A DNA stretch of 64,000 nt from Hydrogenophaga sp. Lineage in GTDB: Bacteria; Pseudomonadota; Gammaproteobacteria; Burkholderiales; Burkholderiaceae_C. The DNA lies in NCBI RefSeq assembly GCF_026125825.1, contig NZ_JAHCKK010000008.1:1-64000 (forward strand). The letters run 5' to 3'. The position numbers and the translations under genes are program-made. Below are positions 16,797-24,319 of the stretch, one piece after another. The notes beneath the pieces are model-generated. The model searched no databases. It was given only the letters and a program-made list of their open reading frames with translations, and had not been told where the DNA came from. Position 1 is the stretch's first letter; every line of letters starts with the position of its first letter.

Positions 16797-17840
16797 ATGG
16801 ATTCATTGACCCAGATTGCCCTCGGCTCGGCCGTGGGCGTGGCCGTGATGGGCCGGCGCACGGCCCCATGGAAGGCCGCGCTGTGGGGCGCCATCGGCGG
16901 CACCCTGCCCGACCTCGACGCCTTCATCAACCACGGCGACGCCATCCTCAACATGACGCGGCATCGCGCCGAGAGCCACGCGCTCTTCGTGCTGACGCTG
17001 GCTGCGCCGGCGCTGGCCTGGATCGTCTCGCGCGTGCACGGCGAGGCCGCGCTGTTCCGGCGCTGGTGGCTGGCGATGTGGCTGGTGCTCATCACCCACC
17101 CGCTGCTCGACACCATGACGGTCTACGGCACGCAGCTGCTCCAGCCCTTCAGCGACTACCCATTCGCCGTGGGCAGCGTCTTCATCATCGACCTGGCCTA
17201 CACCCTGCCGCTGATCGTTGGCGTGGTCGCGGCACTGCGCCTGAAGTCCGCTCGCGGCCTGGCCTGGAACACCGCCGGGCTGGTGCTGAGCACGCTCTAC
17301 CTGGCCTGGAGCGTGGGCGCGCAGCAGCACGTCACGCGAGTGGCTCGGGCGTCGCTCCAGGCCGAGGGCATCGCGGCCGAGCGCCTGCTGGTCACGCCCT
17401 CGCCGTTCAACACCGTGCTCTGGCGGCTCGTGGCCACCACGCCCACCGAGTACCGCGAGGGCTTCTACTCGCTGCTGGACGACGGGGCGCATGTCACCTG
17501 GACGGTGCACGATCGCGGCGCGGACCTGATCGCACAACACCGCAACGAACCCTACGTCGCGCGCATGGCGGCCTTCACCCATGGCTTCTACAGCGTCTCG
17601 GCCAGCGATGGCCATCTGTTCGTGACCGACCTGCGCATGGGGCAGGAGCCGCACTACACCTTCCGCTTCCATCTGGGCACCGAAGCCGCACGCGCCAACG
17701 GTGGACACCGGCCGACGCTGGACGGCTCGCGCCCGGACCTCGCCACCGCCTTGCCCAGCCTGTGGCGCCGCCTGCTCGGTGAACCCTCCCTGCCACCAGG
17801 CTGCGTGGCACGCCCGTGCCCTGTCGCGGCGCCTGGATAG
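16797..17840 (+). CDS. DUF457/YdjM-type membrane-bound metal-dependent hydrolase
   Basis: A 347-residue protein starting MDSLTQIALGSAVGVAVMG. It carries the family motifs GGTLPDLDAF, HRAESHAL and THPLLDTMTVYGTQ, whose His and Asp residues suggest a metal site in the membrane. Four hydrophobic segments fall in the first ~175 residues. The soluble C-terminal half ('YREGFYSLLDDG') is typical of the longer subgroup. Substrate is unknown. It is probably cotranscribed with the dioxygenase upstream. Confidence 0.85.
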   Translation: MDSLTQIALGSAVGVAVMGRRTAPWKAALWGAIGGTLPDLDAFINHGDAILNMTRHRAESHALFVLTLAAPALAWIVSRVHGEAALFRRWWLAMWLVLITHPLLDTMTVYGTQLLQPFSDYPFAVGSVFIIDLAYTLPLIVGVVAALRLKSARGLAWNTAGLVLSTLYLAWSVGAQQHVTRVARASLQAEGIAAERLLVTPSPFNTVLWRLVATTPTEYREGFYSLLDDGAHVTWTVHDRGADLIAQHRNEPYVARMAAFTHGFYSVSASDGHLFVTDLRMGQEPHYTFRFHLGTEAARANGGHRPTLDGSRPDLATALPSLWRRLLGEPSLPPGCVARPCPVAAPG

Positions 17841-17920
17841 CTGACATCCACGGACCGATCTTGTTCTCGCATGGGCCCCCATGAATACTTGCCTGACACA
17901 CAACCCAGCAGGCATTTTTC

Positions 17921-18922
17921 ATGAACCCACTCCTCCAGATGATCCCCAGCCTCCTGCGGCGCAAGCTGTCATGGGGCCTGTTCGCCCTGGCCTGTGCGCC
18001 CCTCGCGCCGGTGGCGGCCCAGACCGCGTCCAAGCCGATCAAGGTGGTGATACCGTTCGCCCCCGGTGGCGGGCAGGACGGCATCGGCCGCTACTTCGCG
18101 AACCAGCTCACGAACCGCATGGGCCTGAGCTTCATCGTCGAGAACAAGACCGGCGCGGGAGGCGTGATCGCGGCAGACCAGGTCGCCAAGGCCACGCCTG
18201 ACGGCACGACGCTCTTCCTCGCCACCGGCGGCGCCATTTCGATTGCGCCCCACCTGATGTCGAAGATGCCCTACCAGGCCAGGCAGGATTTCGTGTCCAT
18301 CGCCATGGTGGCTGATACGCCCATGGCGGTGGCCGTCCGCACGTCCAGCCCCTACCGCACGCTGCCCGACCTGGTGAAGGCCGCGAAGGCGCAGCCAGAG
18401 CAGATCACCTATGCCTCCACCGGCAACGGCACGGTTTCCCACCTCACCGGCGAATTGTTCGCCCAGGCCGTGGGGATCAAGCTGTCGCACGTGCCGTATC
18501 GAGGCGCCGCGCCGGCCATCGTCGACGTCGCCAGCGGCCAGATCGAGTCCATCGTCACCAGCGCGGCCTCGCTCGAAACCATGGTGGCCGGGGGCAAGAT
18601 GCGGGTGCTGGCCACCTTCACCGCCGCCCCCATTCCCCACCTCGCGGGCGTGCCGACCGTGCAGCAGGCCACCGGAGAGGCTGGTCTTGTGGTGCCGGTC
18701 TGGGTGGGGTTCATGGCACCCGCCAAAACCCCGCCGGCCTTCGTGCAGCGCCTCTCGGCCGAGCTGATGGCGATCTGCCAGATGCCCGAGACACAGAAAC
18801 GCCTGCTGGAATCGGGCGCGCAGGCCGCCTGTGCGGGCACCGCCGATTTCGACCGTGTGATCGCCGAGGACTCGCAGCGCTGGAAGCGCGTGATCCAGCG
18901 CGGCAACATCAAAGCCGAGTAA
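17921..18922 (+). CDS. Bug/TctC-family periplasmic solute-binding receptor (opine-cluster copy)
   Basis: A 333-residue tripartite tricarboxylate transporter receptor with a Sec signal peptide ending near VAAQT. It shows the usual first-lobe pattern PIKVVIPFAPGGGQD, then 'IVENKTGAGGVIAADQVAKA'. These receptors bind small carboxylates or amino-acid-like solutes. No tctA/tctB membrane genes are nearby. A short hairpin, TGCCTG...CAGGCA (17890-17914) followed by TTTTT, lies directly before the ATG. The next gene begins 13 bp after the stop, so the receptor probably delivers substrate to the enzymes downstream. Confidence 0.93.
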   Translation: MNPLLQMIPSLLRRKLSWGLFALACAPLAPVAAQTASKPIKVVIPFAPGGGQDGIGRYFANQLTNRMGLSFIVENKTGAGGVIAADQVAKATPDGTTLFLATGGAISIAPHLMSKMPYQARQDFVSIAMVADTPMAVAVRTSSPYRTLPDLVKAAKAQPEQITYASTGNGTVSHLTGELFAQAVGIKLSHVPYRGAAPAIVDVASGQIESIVTSAASLETMVAGGKMRVLATFTAAPIPHLAGVPTVQQATGEAGLVVPVWVGFMAPAKTPPAFVQRLSAELMAICQMPETQKRLLESGAQAACAGTADFDRVIAEDSQRWKRVIQRGNIKAE

Positions 18923-18935
18923 GAGGCTGCCCACC

Positions 18936-20000
18936 ATGAGGATCGGAATTGTGGGTGCTGGCGGCATCGGGCTGGCCAGCGCCGTGTGGACCGCGCACCG
19001 CGGCCACGAAGTCATGCTGTGGTCGCCACGCGGTGAACCCCCCGCCGCTGGCCAGGTGTCGCTGCGCGCCACCGGCCAGCTTGAAACCACCGTCAACGCC
19101 AGGCTGGCCACCCATGCCGCGGAGCTGTCGGAGTTTGCCGATGTGCTGCTGATCGCCGTTCCCCTGAACGGCCACCGCAGGGTGATGGATGCACTGCTCC
19201 CGCACATGCGCGCGGGCCAGCTCGTCATCGTGAGTTCCATGGGGTCTTTGTCGGCGCTGTACCTGTACGAGGCGGCGCTTGCGCGCGGCATCCCGCTCTC
19301 GGTGGCCAGCTTCGGCACCACGGCGCTGACCGCGCGCCGCAGGTCGGCGGATACCGTGCACATCATGACGCGGCGCACTTCGCTGGGGGTGTCCTGTCTG
19401 CCCATGTCCAGCCAGGCGTCTGCGCTGGCGGTCTGCGAAGCGCTGTTCGGCGAGGGCTTCACAGCCGATGAAAACGCGCTGTCGACCGCGCTGACCAACA
19501 TCAACCCCGTGGCGCATGGCCCGCTCGCGCTGTTCAACTGGACCCGCATCGAGCGAGCCGAGGCGTGGCCCCAGTACCACTTCATGACACCGCGCGTGGC
19601 GGCCGTGATCGAGCAGCTGGATGCCGAACGCCGCTGCGTCGCGCAAGCCTTTGGCCTGCAGGTCAGGAGCATCGAGCGCCACTTCGCCCAGTCTTTCAAC
19701 ACCGAGTCGCTGCGGCTGGCCGACATCGCGGCCGAGCTGCACGACAAGCGCGGCGGACCGCCCGGACCGACGGACATCCGAACGCGATTCCTGTCGGAAG
19801 ACATTCCCTACGGCCTGGTCTTCACCATCGCCCTCAGCCACGTGGCGCAGATCCCCACGCCGGCCACAGAGGCCACCGCCGCCATGGCGAGCCTGGTGGC
19901 AGGCGAGGACTTCGCGGCCGCCAACGACCTGATCTTTGCCTTGCGCCTGCCCGCTGAATCCGTCAACGGATTGCTGACGCGCGTGAACACCAACCGATGA
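18936..20000 (+). CDS. opine (octopine/nopaline) dehydrogenase-family protein
   Basis: A 354-residue protein. The N-terminal Rossmann fold (VGAGGIGLA at about 5-13) is followed by a C-terminal opine-dehydrogenase helical domain with NPVAHGPLALFNWTRIE and 'EDIPYGLVF'. Family enzymes reversibly join an amino acid and a 2-oxo acid as an N-(carboxyalkyl) amino acid. Here, next to a solute receptor and a lyase, oxidation (catabolism) is the plausible direction. The ketopantoate reductase family is a weaker alternative. Its stop overlaps the next start by 4 bases (ATGA). Confidence 0.85.
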   Translation: MRIGIVGAGGIGLASAVWTAHRGHEVMLWSPRGEPPAAGQVSLRATGQLETTVNARLATHAAELSEFADVLLIAVPLNGHRRVMDALLPHMRAGQLVIVSSMGSLSALYLYEAALARGIPLSVASFGTTALTARRRSADTVHIMTRRTSLGVSCLPMSSQASALAVCEALFGEGFTADENALSTALTNINPVAHGPLALFNWTRIERAEAWPQYHFMTPRVAAVIEQLDAERRCVAQAFGLQVRSIERHFAQSFNTESLRLADIAAELHDKRGGPPGPTDIRTRFLSEDIPYGLVFTIALSHVAQIPTPATEATAAMASLVAGEDFAAANDLIFALRLPAESVNGLLTRVNTNR

Positions 20001-21247
20001 ACGCCTTGCCCGCCATGACCGAGATGAACGCCTTGATCCCTCCCCGCTCGCTGACGGCGCTGCCGGCTTCCCACGCCCCCTGGGGCGACACCATGCTGGC
20101 GCACACCGGTCGCGCGACCGATGCCTTCGGCGGCCTGGTCAACACGCCTGTGTGCCGGGGCTCCACGATCCTGTCCAACTCGCTGGAGGAATGGGAATCG
20201 CGCAAGCAGCCCAACAACCCCATGGCCAGCTACGGCCGGTTCGGCACGGCGACCACCAAGGCTTTCGAGAGCGCCATCGCCGAACTGGAAGGCGGTGCGG
20301 CCTCCATCGTTTTCCCCTCGGGCCTGGCCGCCTGCACCCACGCCATCATGGCCGTCGTGCGCCATGGAGACCACGTGCTGATCTCGGACAGCGTCTATGG
20401 CCCCACACGCCAGTTCGCCAACCGCGTGCTGGCCGCCATGAACATCGAGGTGGAGTACTACGACCCCCTGGTCGGTGGCGCCATCCGCGAGCGCATCCGG
20501 CCCAACACCCGCGCGGTGTACGTCGAGTCGCCCGGCTCCCTGACGTTCGAGGTGCAGGACATCGCCGCGATCGCGCAGGAGGCGCATCGGGGGGATGCCT
20601 ATGTGATCATGGACAACACCTGGGCATCGCCGCTCTACTTCAACCCGTTTGCGCACGGCGTCGACATCTCGGTGCAGGCCGCCACCAAGTACATCGTCGG
20701 CCACTCCGACGCCTTGCTGGGGGTGGCCACGGCCAACCCGCGCGCGTGGCCGCTGTTGCAGGCCGGCGCGCAGAATTTCGGGCAGATCGCCGGACCGGAC
20801 GATATCTATCTTGCACTGCGGGGTCTGCGCACACTGGCGGTGCGGCTTCGGCGCCACCAGGAGACCGGCGTGTTCCTTGCCGACGCATTGTCCAGCCACC
20901 GCGCGGTGGCTCGCGTGCTGCACCCGGCCCTGCCCGGCGACCCGGGCCACGCGATCTGGGCGCGCGATTTCCGCGGCGCCAGCGGCCTCTTCGGCCTTGT
21001 GCTCAAGCCGATGTCGGCGCAGGCCATGTCGGTCCTCTTCGCGCGCCTGCAGCTGTTTGGCATCGGCCTGTCCTGGGGCGGCTACGAAAGCCTGGCGCTG
21101 CCGGTCGACACACCGTCGCGCACCATCCGGCCGCTGCACCTCGAAGGCCCCCTGCTGCGCATCCACGCAGGCCTGGAGTGCGCGCAGGACCTGTGGGCCG
21201 ATTTCTCCAGCGGGCTCGATGCCGCCTGGGCGTGCGACGGCCACTGA
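19997..21247 (+). CDS. Cys/Met-metabolism PLP enzyme (cystathionine beta-lyase-like)
   Basis: A 416-residue fold-type I PLP enzyme of the trans-sulfuration family. The PLP lysine is K231 in QAATKYIVGHSD. Other signatures are YGRFGTATTKAFE, FPSGLAACTHA, YVESPGSLTFEVQDI and DNTWASPLYFNP. The pattern fits cystathionine beta-lyase more than gamma-synthase. In this context it may instead cleave a beta- or gamma-substituted amino acid released by the upstream opine-type dehydrogenase. A second possible ATG lies 9 codons in. It is coupled to the upstream gene by the ATGA overlap. Confidence 0.9.
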   Translation: MNALPAMTEMNALIPPRSLTALPASHAPWGDTMLAHTGRATDAFGGLVNTPVCRGSTILSNSLEEWESRKQPNNPMASYGRFGTATTKAFESAIAELEGGAASIVFPSGLAACTHAIMAVVRHGDHVLISDSVYGPTRQFANRVLAAMNIEVEYYDPLVGGAIRERIRPNTRAVYVESPGSLTFEVQDIAAIAQEAHRGDAYVIMDNTWASPLYFNPFAHGVDISVQAATKYIVGHSDALLGVATANPRAWPLLQAGAQNFGQIAGPDDIYLALRGLRTLAVRLRRHQETGVFLADALSSHRAVARVLHPALPGDPGHAIWARDFRGASGLFGLVLKPMSAQAMSVLFARLQLFGIGLSWGGYESLALPVDTPSRTIRPLHLEGPLLRIHAGLECAQDLWADFSSGLDAAWACDGH

Positions 21248-21313
21248 ACGGCGGGCTGGCAGCCGCCCGCCGTCCTATGATGGTGCGCTGCGAAGACGCG
21301 AACGGCCTCACCG

Positions 21314-22213
21314 ATGGACACTCGAATCCTTGAAACCTTTCTGCTGGTGGCCGAGTCCGGCGGCTTGTCGAGCGCCGCGAGCATCCTGGGTGTGCCGCAG
21401 TCGCAAGTCAGCCGGCATGTGAAGCAGCTCGAGGACGCCTGTGGCGCCGCGCTGCTTTACCGCCATGGCCGGGGCGTGCGCCTGACGATGGCCGGGGAGC
21501 GAATGCGCGACACCGTGCGCCCCTTGCTGACGCAACTCCAGGACGCGCTGGAAAACGCAGCCGAGCAGGATCGCAAGCCTGCCGGCCCGGTCGATCTGGC
21601 CTTGTCGCCGTCGTTCATCCGGGCCGTGGGTCTGCGCCTGGTCGATGCGATGGCGGCCGAGTACCCGGACGTTCGCCTTCGCCTGGTGAGTGGCAATTCC
21701 CGCTACGTCTACGAATGGGTGCTGCACGCGCAGGTTGACATCGGCGTGCTCAGCGACGTGGGCATGTCATCGCAGCTGCTGCTCGAAGAACTGGGTTTCG
21801 CGCGTGCGGTGCTCGCCGCACACCCGGACTTTCCAATGCCACCCGAGCGCGGCACGCCGCCCGACCTCAGCAATGTGCCGCTGCGACTGCCCAGCCCCGG
21901 GCAAGGCCTGCGCCGCCAGATCGACCTCTGGGCGGCGCGGCACGGCATCACGCTCAACGTCGCCTATGAGATCGACGACATCGACGTGACCAAGGAGATC
22001 ATCGCCACGGGCCGCGCGGCCGCCATCGTCTCGCGACTGTCGATCCACCGGGAGCTGGCCGACGGGAGCGTCATCGAGCGCTCGCTGGGCGCGGACTTCC
22101 GCGTGCGGACAGTGCTGGCCACCGCGCGCAACCGCCCCATCACCCCGGCGATGAAAGTCACCATCCACATGCTGCGGGAGCTGTCCACCACGCTCTTCGC
22201 CGAGGCGGAATAG
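21314..22213 (+). CDS. LysR-family regulator of the opine/lyase cluster
   Basis: A 299-residue LysR protein. The winged HTH (about 1-60) contains LSSAASILGVPQSQVSRHVKQLE. The remainder is an effector-binding domain of two alpha/beta lobes. It lies 66 bp downstream of the lyase on the same strand, so it may be autoregulated within the operon rather than divergent as most LysR genes are. The subfamily resembles CbbR/GltC-length regulators. The ligand is unknown; a substrate of the neighbouring receptor is the natural guess. Confidence 0.9.
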   Translation: MDTRILETFLLVAESGGLSSAASILGVPQSQVSRHVKQLEDACGAALLYRHGRGVRLTMAGERMRDTVRPLLTQLQDALENAAEQDRKPAGPVDLALSPSFIRAVGLRLVDAMAAEYPDVRLRLVSGNSRYVYEWVLHAQVDIGVLSDVGMSSQLLLEELGFARAVLAAHPDFPMPPERGTPPDLSNVPLRLPSPGQGLRRQIDLWAARHGITLNVAYEIDDIDVTKEIIATGRAAAIVSRLSIHRELADGSVIERSLGADFRVRTVLATARNRPITPAMKVTIHMLRELSTTLFAEAE

Positions 22214-22262
22214 CGGCAGGCGACGACCCGATCGACGGGCCTGCCCGGCGCAGGTCGCTCGA

Positions 22263-23792
22263 TCAGAGCAGCCACTCGATCGGCAGCACCGAGAGCAAGC
22301 CGATCCAGGCGCGCTGCCCCAGCGAACTGCCCGGCTCGCGCGTGTGGCGGATCTCCTGGCCATCGCGGCGTTCGATCCACACCAGCCCGCCCTTCTCGTC
22401 CAGCCGCACCGCGTACGACGTGGCCGGCACCTGGCGGTCAAAAGCCTCGCCCACCGAGCGCGCCAGGGCGGGGCTGTCGATGATGAAGCCCAGCTCGGTG
22501 TTCAGGTGGGCCGAGCGCGGGTCGAAATTCATCGACCCGACGAACACCCGCTCGCCGTCGATCGCGAAGGTCTTGGCGTGCAGGCTGGAGCCCGAGCTGC
22601 CGAACACGTTGGTGCGGCCCGTCACCATCGCGCCGCGACGCATCTCATACAACTCGACGCCGCTGCGCAGGAGGTCCGAGCGGTAGCGCGCGTAACCCGA
22701 GTGCACGGCCGAGACGTCGGTCGCCTCCAGCGCGTTGGTGAGGATGCGAACGCGCACGCCCCTGGCCGCCAGGCGCTCGAAGACCGCCACGCCCGCCGCA
22801 GTGGGCACGAAGTAGGGCGAGATGAGATCCAGCGAGCGCGCGGGCGGGCGCGCCAGCACCTGGGCCAGCTGGTGGGTCACGAGCCCCTCCCTCCCCGCCT
22901 GCCCCAGGCCCTTGCGGGGGTCGTCGCTGACCATCTCCACCCGGCCCCACTGTGCGGCGATGGCGCCGGTGAGCAGATCGGACACGAAGCTCGACTCGCG
23001 CAGCGCCTGCAGGTAGCGCGCGGCGCGAGGATCGCGTTCGGCCAAACCCGCCGCGTCCGCAGCCGCCCCCGCCGTCCCGGCCGCGACGACGCGATCGACC
23101 GGATAGGCCGAGGCGCTGGCCCAGTAACGGTCGAAATCCGCCGACAGCTCGGGCACCACCTGGCCGATGGCCAGCACGTCGAGGTCGGCAAACAGCACGC
23201 CGTCGGTGGCGCCGAAGTACTCGTCGCCCACGTTGCGCCCACCCATGATGGCCGCCTGGCTGTCGGCCACCAGCGCCTTGTTGTGCATGCGCCGGTTGGC
23301 ACGGCTGAAATGCGTGAGGTAGCCCAGCGCCTTGGGCTGGCGGATGGAGAACGGGTTGAACAGGCGCACCTCGGCGGCCGGGTGCCGGTCGAACGCCAGC
23401 AGCTTGCTGTCCATGGCCACGCCGTTGTCGTCCAGCAGCAGGCGCACGCGCACACCGCGATCGGCCGCTTCGCGCAGCGCATCGAGCAACAGGTTGCCGG
23501 TGGTGTCGTCGCGCCAGATGTAGTACTGCACGTCCAGCGTTCGCTCGGCCGCGCGCACCAGCAGCACGCGCGCCGCAAAAGACGCCAGCGGATCGGCCAG
23601 TGGCAGGATGCCGGACTCGCCGGGATGGGCATGTGCCTGCGGCGTGAGCGCGCGACCCAGCGCCGTGGCCGCGGCGTCGGCTGGCGCCAGCGCGCGCGAT
23701 TCGGTGCGGCCTTCCAGCGGAGGCAGGGCACAGCCCTGCAGCACGGCCGCCAGCAACGCCATCATCCAGCCGCCTCGCTTGAAGAATCCCAT
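22263..23792 (-). CDS. phospholipase D-family lipoprotein
   Basis: A 509-residue protein with a signal peptide and lipobox-like LQGC at 18-21. Two complete HKD motifs are present (H170-N-K172...D177 and H405-A-K407...D412), with GGRNVGDEYF and GSMNFDPRS following them. Two HKD motifs in one chain indicate a phospholipase D or cardiolipin synthase-type phosphatidyltransferase. The lipoprotein anchor points to a periplasmic face. It resembles the ClsC-like subgroup in length. It follows the CopD-like gene by 32 bp on the same strand. Confidence 0.9.
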   Translation of the reverse strand: MGFFKRGGWMMALLAAVLQGCALPPLEGRTESRALAPADAAATALGRALTPQAHAHPGESGILPLADPLASFAARVLLVRAAERTLDVQYYIWRDDTTGNLLLDALREAADRGVRVRLLLDDNGVAMDSKLLAFDRHPAAEVRLFNPFSIRQPKALGYLTHFSRANRRMHNKALVADSQAAIMGGRNVGDEYFGATDGVLFADLDVLAIGQVVPELSADFDRYWASASAYPVDRVVAAGTAGAAADAAGLAERDPRAARYLQALRESSFVSDLLTGAIAAQWGRVEMVSDDPRKGLGQAGREGLVTHQLAQVLARPPARSLDLISPYFVPTAAGVAVFERLAARGVRVRILTNALEATDVSAVHSGYARYRSDLLRSGVELYEMRRGAMVTGRTNVFGSSGSSLHAKTFAIDGERVFVGSMNFDPRSAHLNTELGFIIDSPALARSVGEAFDRQVPATSYAVRLDEKGGLVWIERRDGQEIRHTREPGSSLGQRAWIGLLSVLPIEWLL

Positions 23793-23824
23793 GCAAGGCA
23801 CGCTCAGGAAGGCGCGTCGGGCGC

Positions 23825-24295
23825 TCAGCCCATCAGCAGCGTCACGCAGACGATGGCGATGCCGATGCACAGGTTGACGAACACCCAGCTGCGGATCGAT
23901 GCCATGGCCGCGCCCGCCGCCGGCCACTCGCTGGCGGCCACGGCGCGCGTGAACCGTTTGAACAGCGCGAAGCGGATGTGGCCGAAGATCAGGATCATGA
24001 CGATGCCCAGCGTGGCCATGATGGTCCAGTCCAGCGGCATGTTGAAGGCCAGGCCGGCCTGCACCGTTTCCTTGGCCGTGCGCCCGATCATCCACAGGCC
24101 CGTGGCCAGCACCACCAGCGAGGCCCACAGCACCACCGAGAAAAAGCGCTTCATCACGGCGTGCAGCAGGCGCAGGCGCACCGGCGGCTCCAGCGCCTGC
24201 ACCGAGGGGCGAAGGAAGAAGTGCGCGAAAGCCATGCCGCCCACCCACAGGATGACGGCCAGCACGTGGACGAGTTTGAGAGCGGAGAAGATCAT
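23825..24295 (-). CDS. CopD-family inner-membrane protein
   Basis: A 156-residue hydrophobic protein with four predicted helices. It opens MIFSALKLVHVLAVILWVGG and has the HVLAxxxWVGGM motif and 'FFLRPSVQAL' seen in CopD/YebZ-like membrane proteins. The conserved His in helix one and 'HIRFALFKRF' suggest haem or metal association, but function is unproven. It sits between dinG and the phospholipase gene on the same strand with short spacers, so the three may form an operon. Confidence 0.85.
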   Translation of the reverse strand: MIFSALKLVHVLAVILWVGGMAFAHFFLRPSVQALEPPVRLRLLHAVMKRFFSVVLWASLVVLATGLWMIGRTAKETVQAGLAFNMPLDWTIMATLGIVMILIFGHIRFALFKRFTRAVAASEWPAAGAAMASIRSWVFVNLCIGIAIVCVTLLMG

Positions 24296-24319
24296 GCGCG
24301 GGGCTTTCTGTGGAGAAGG

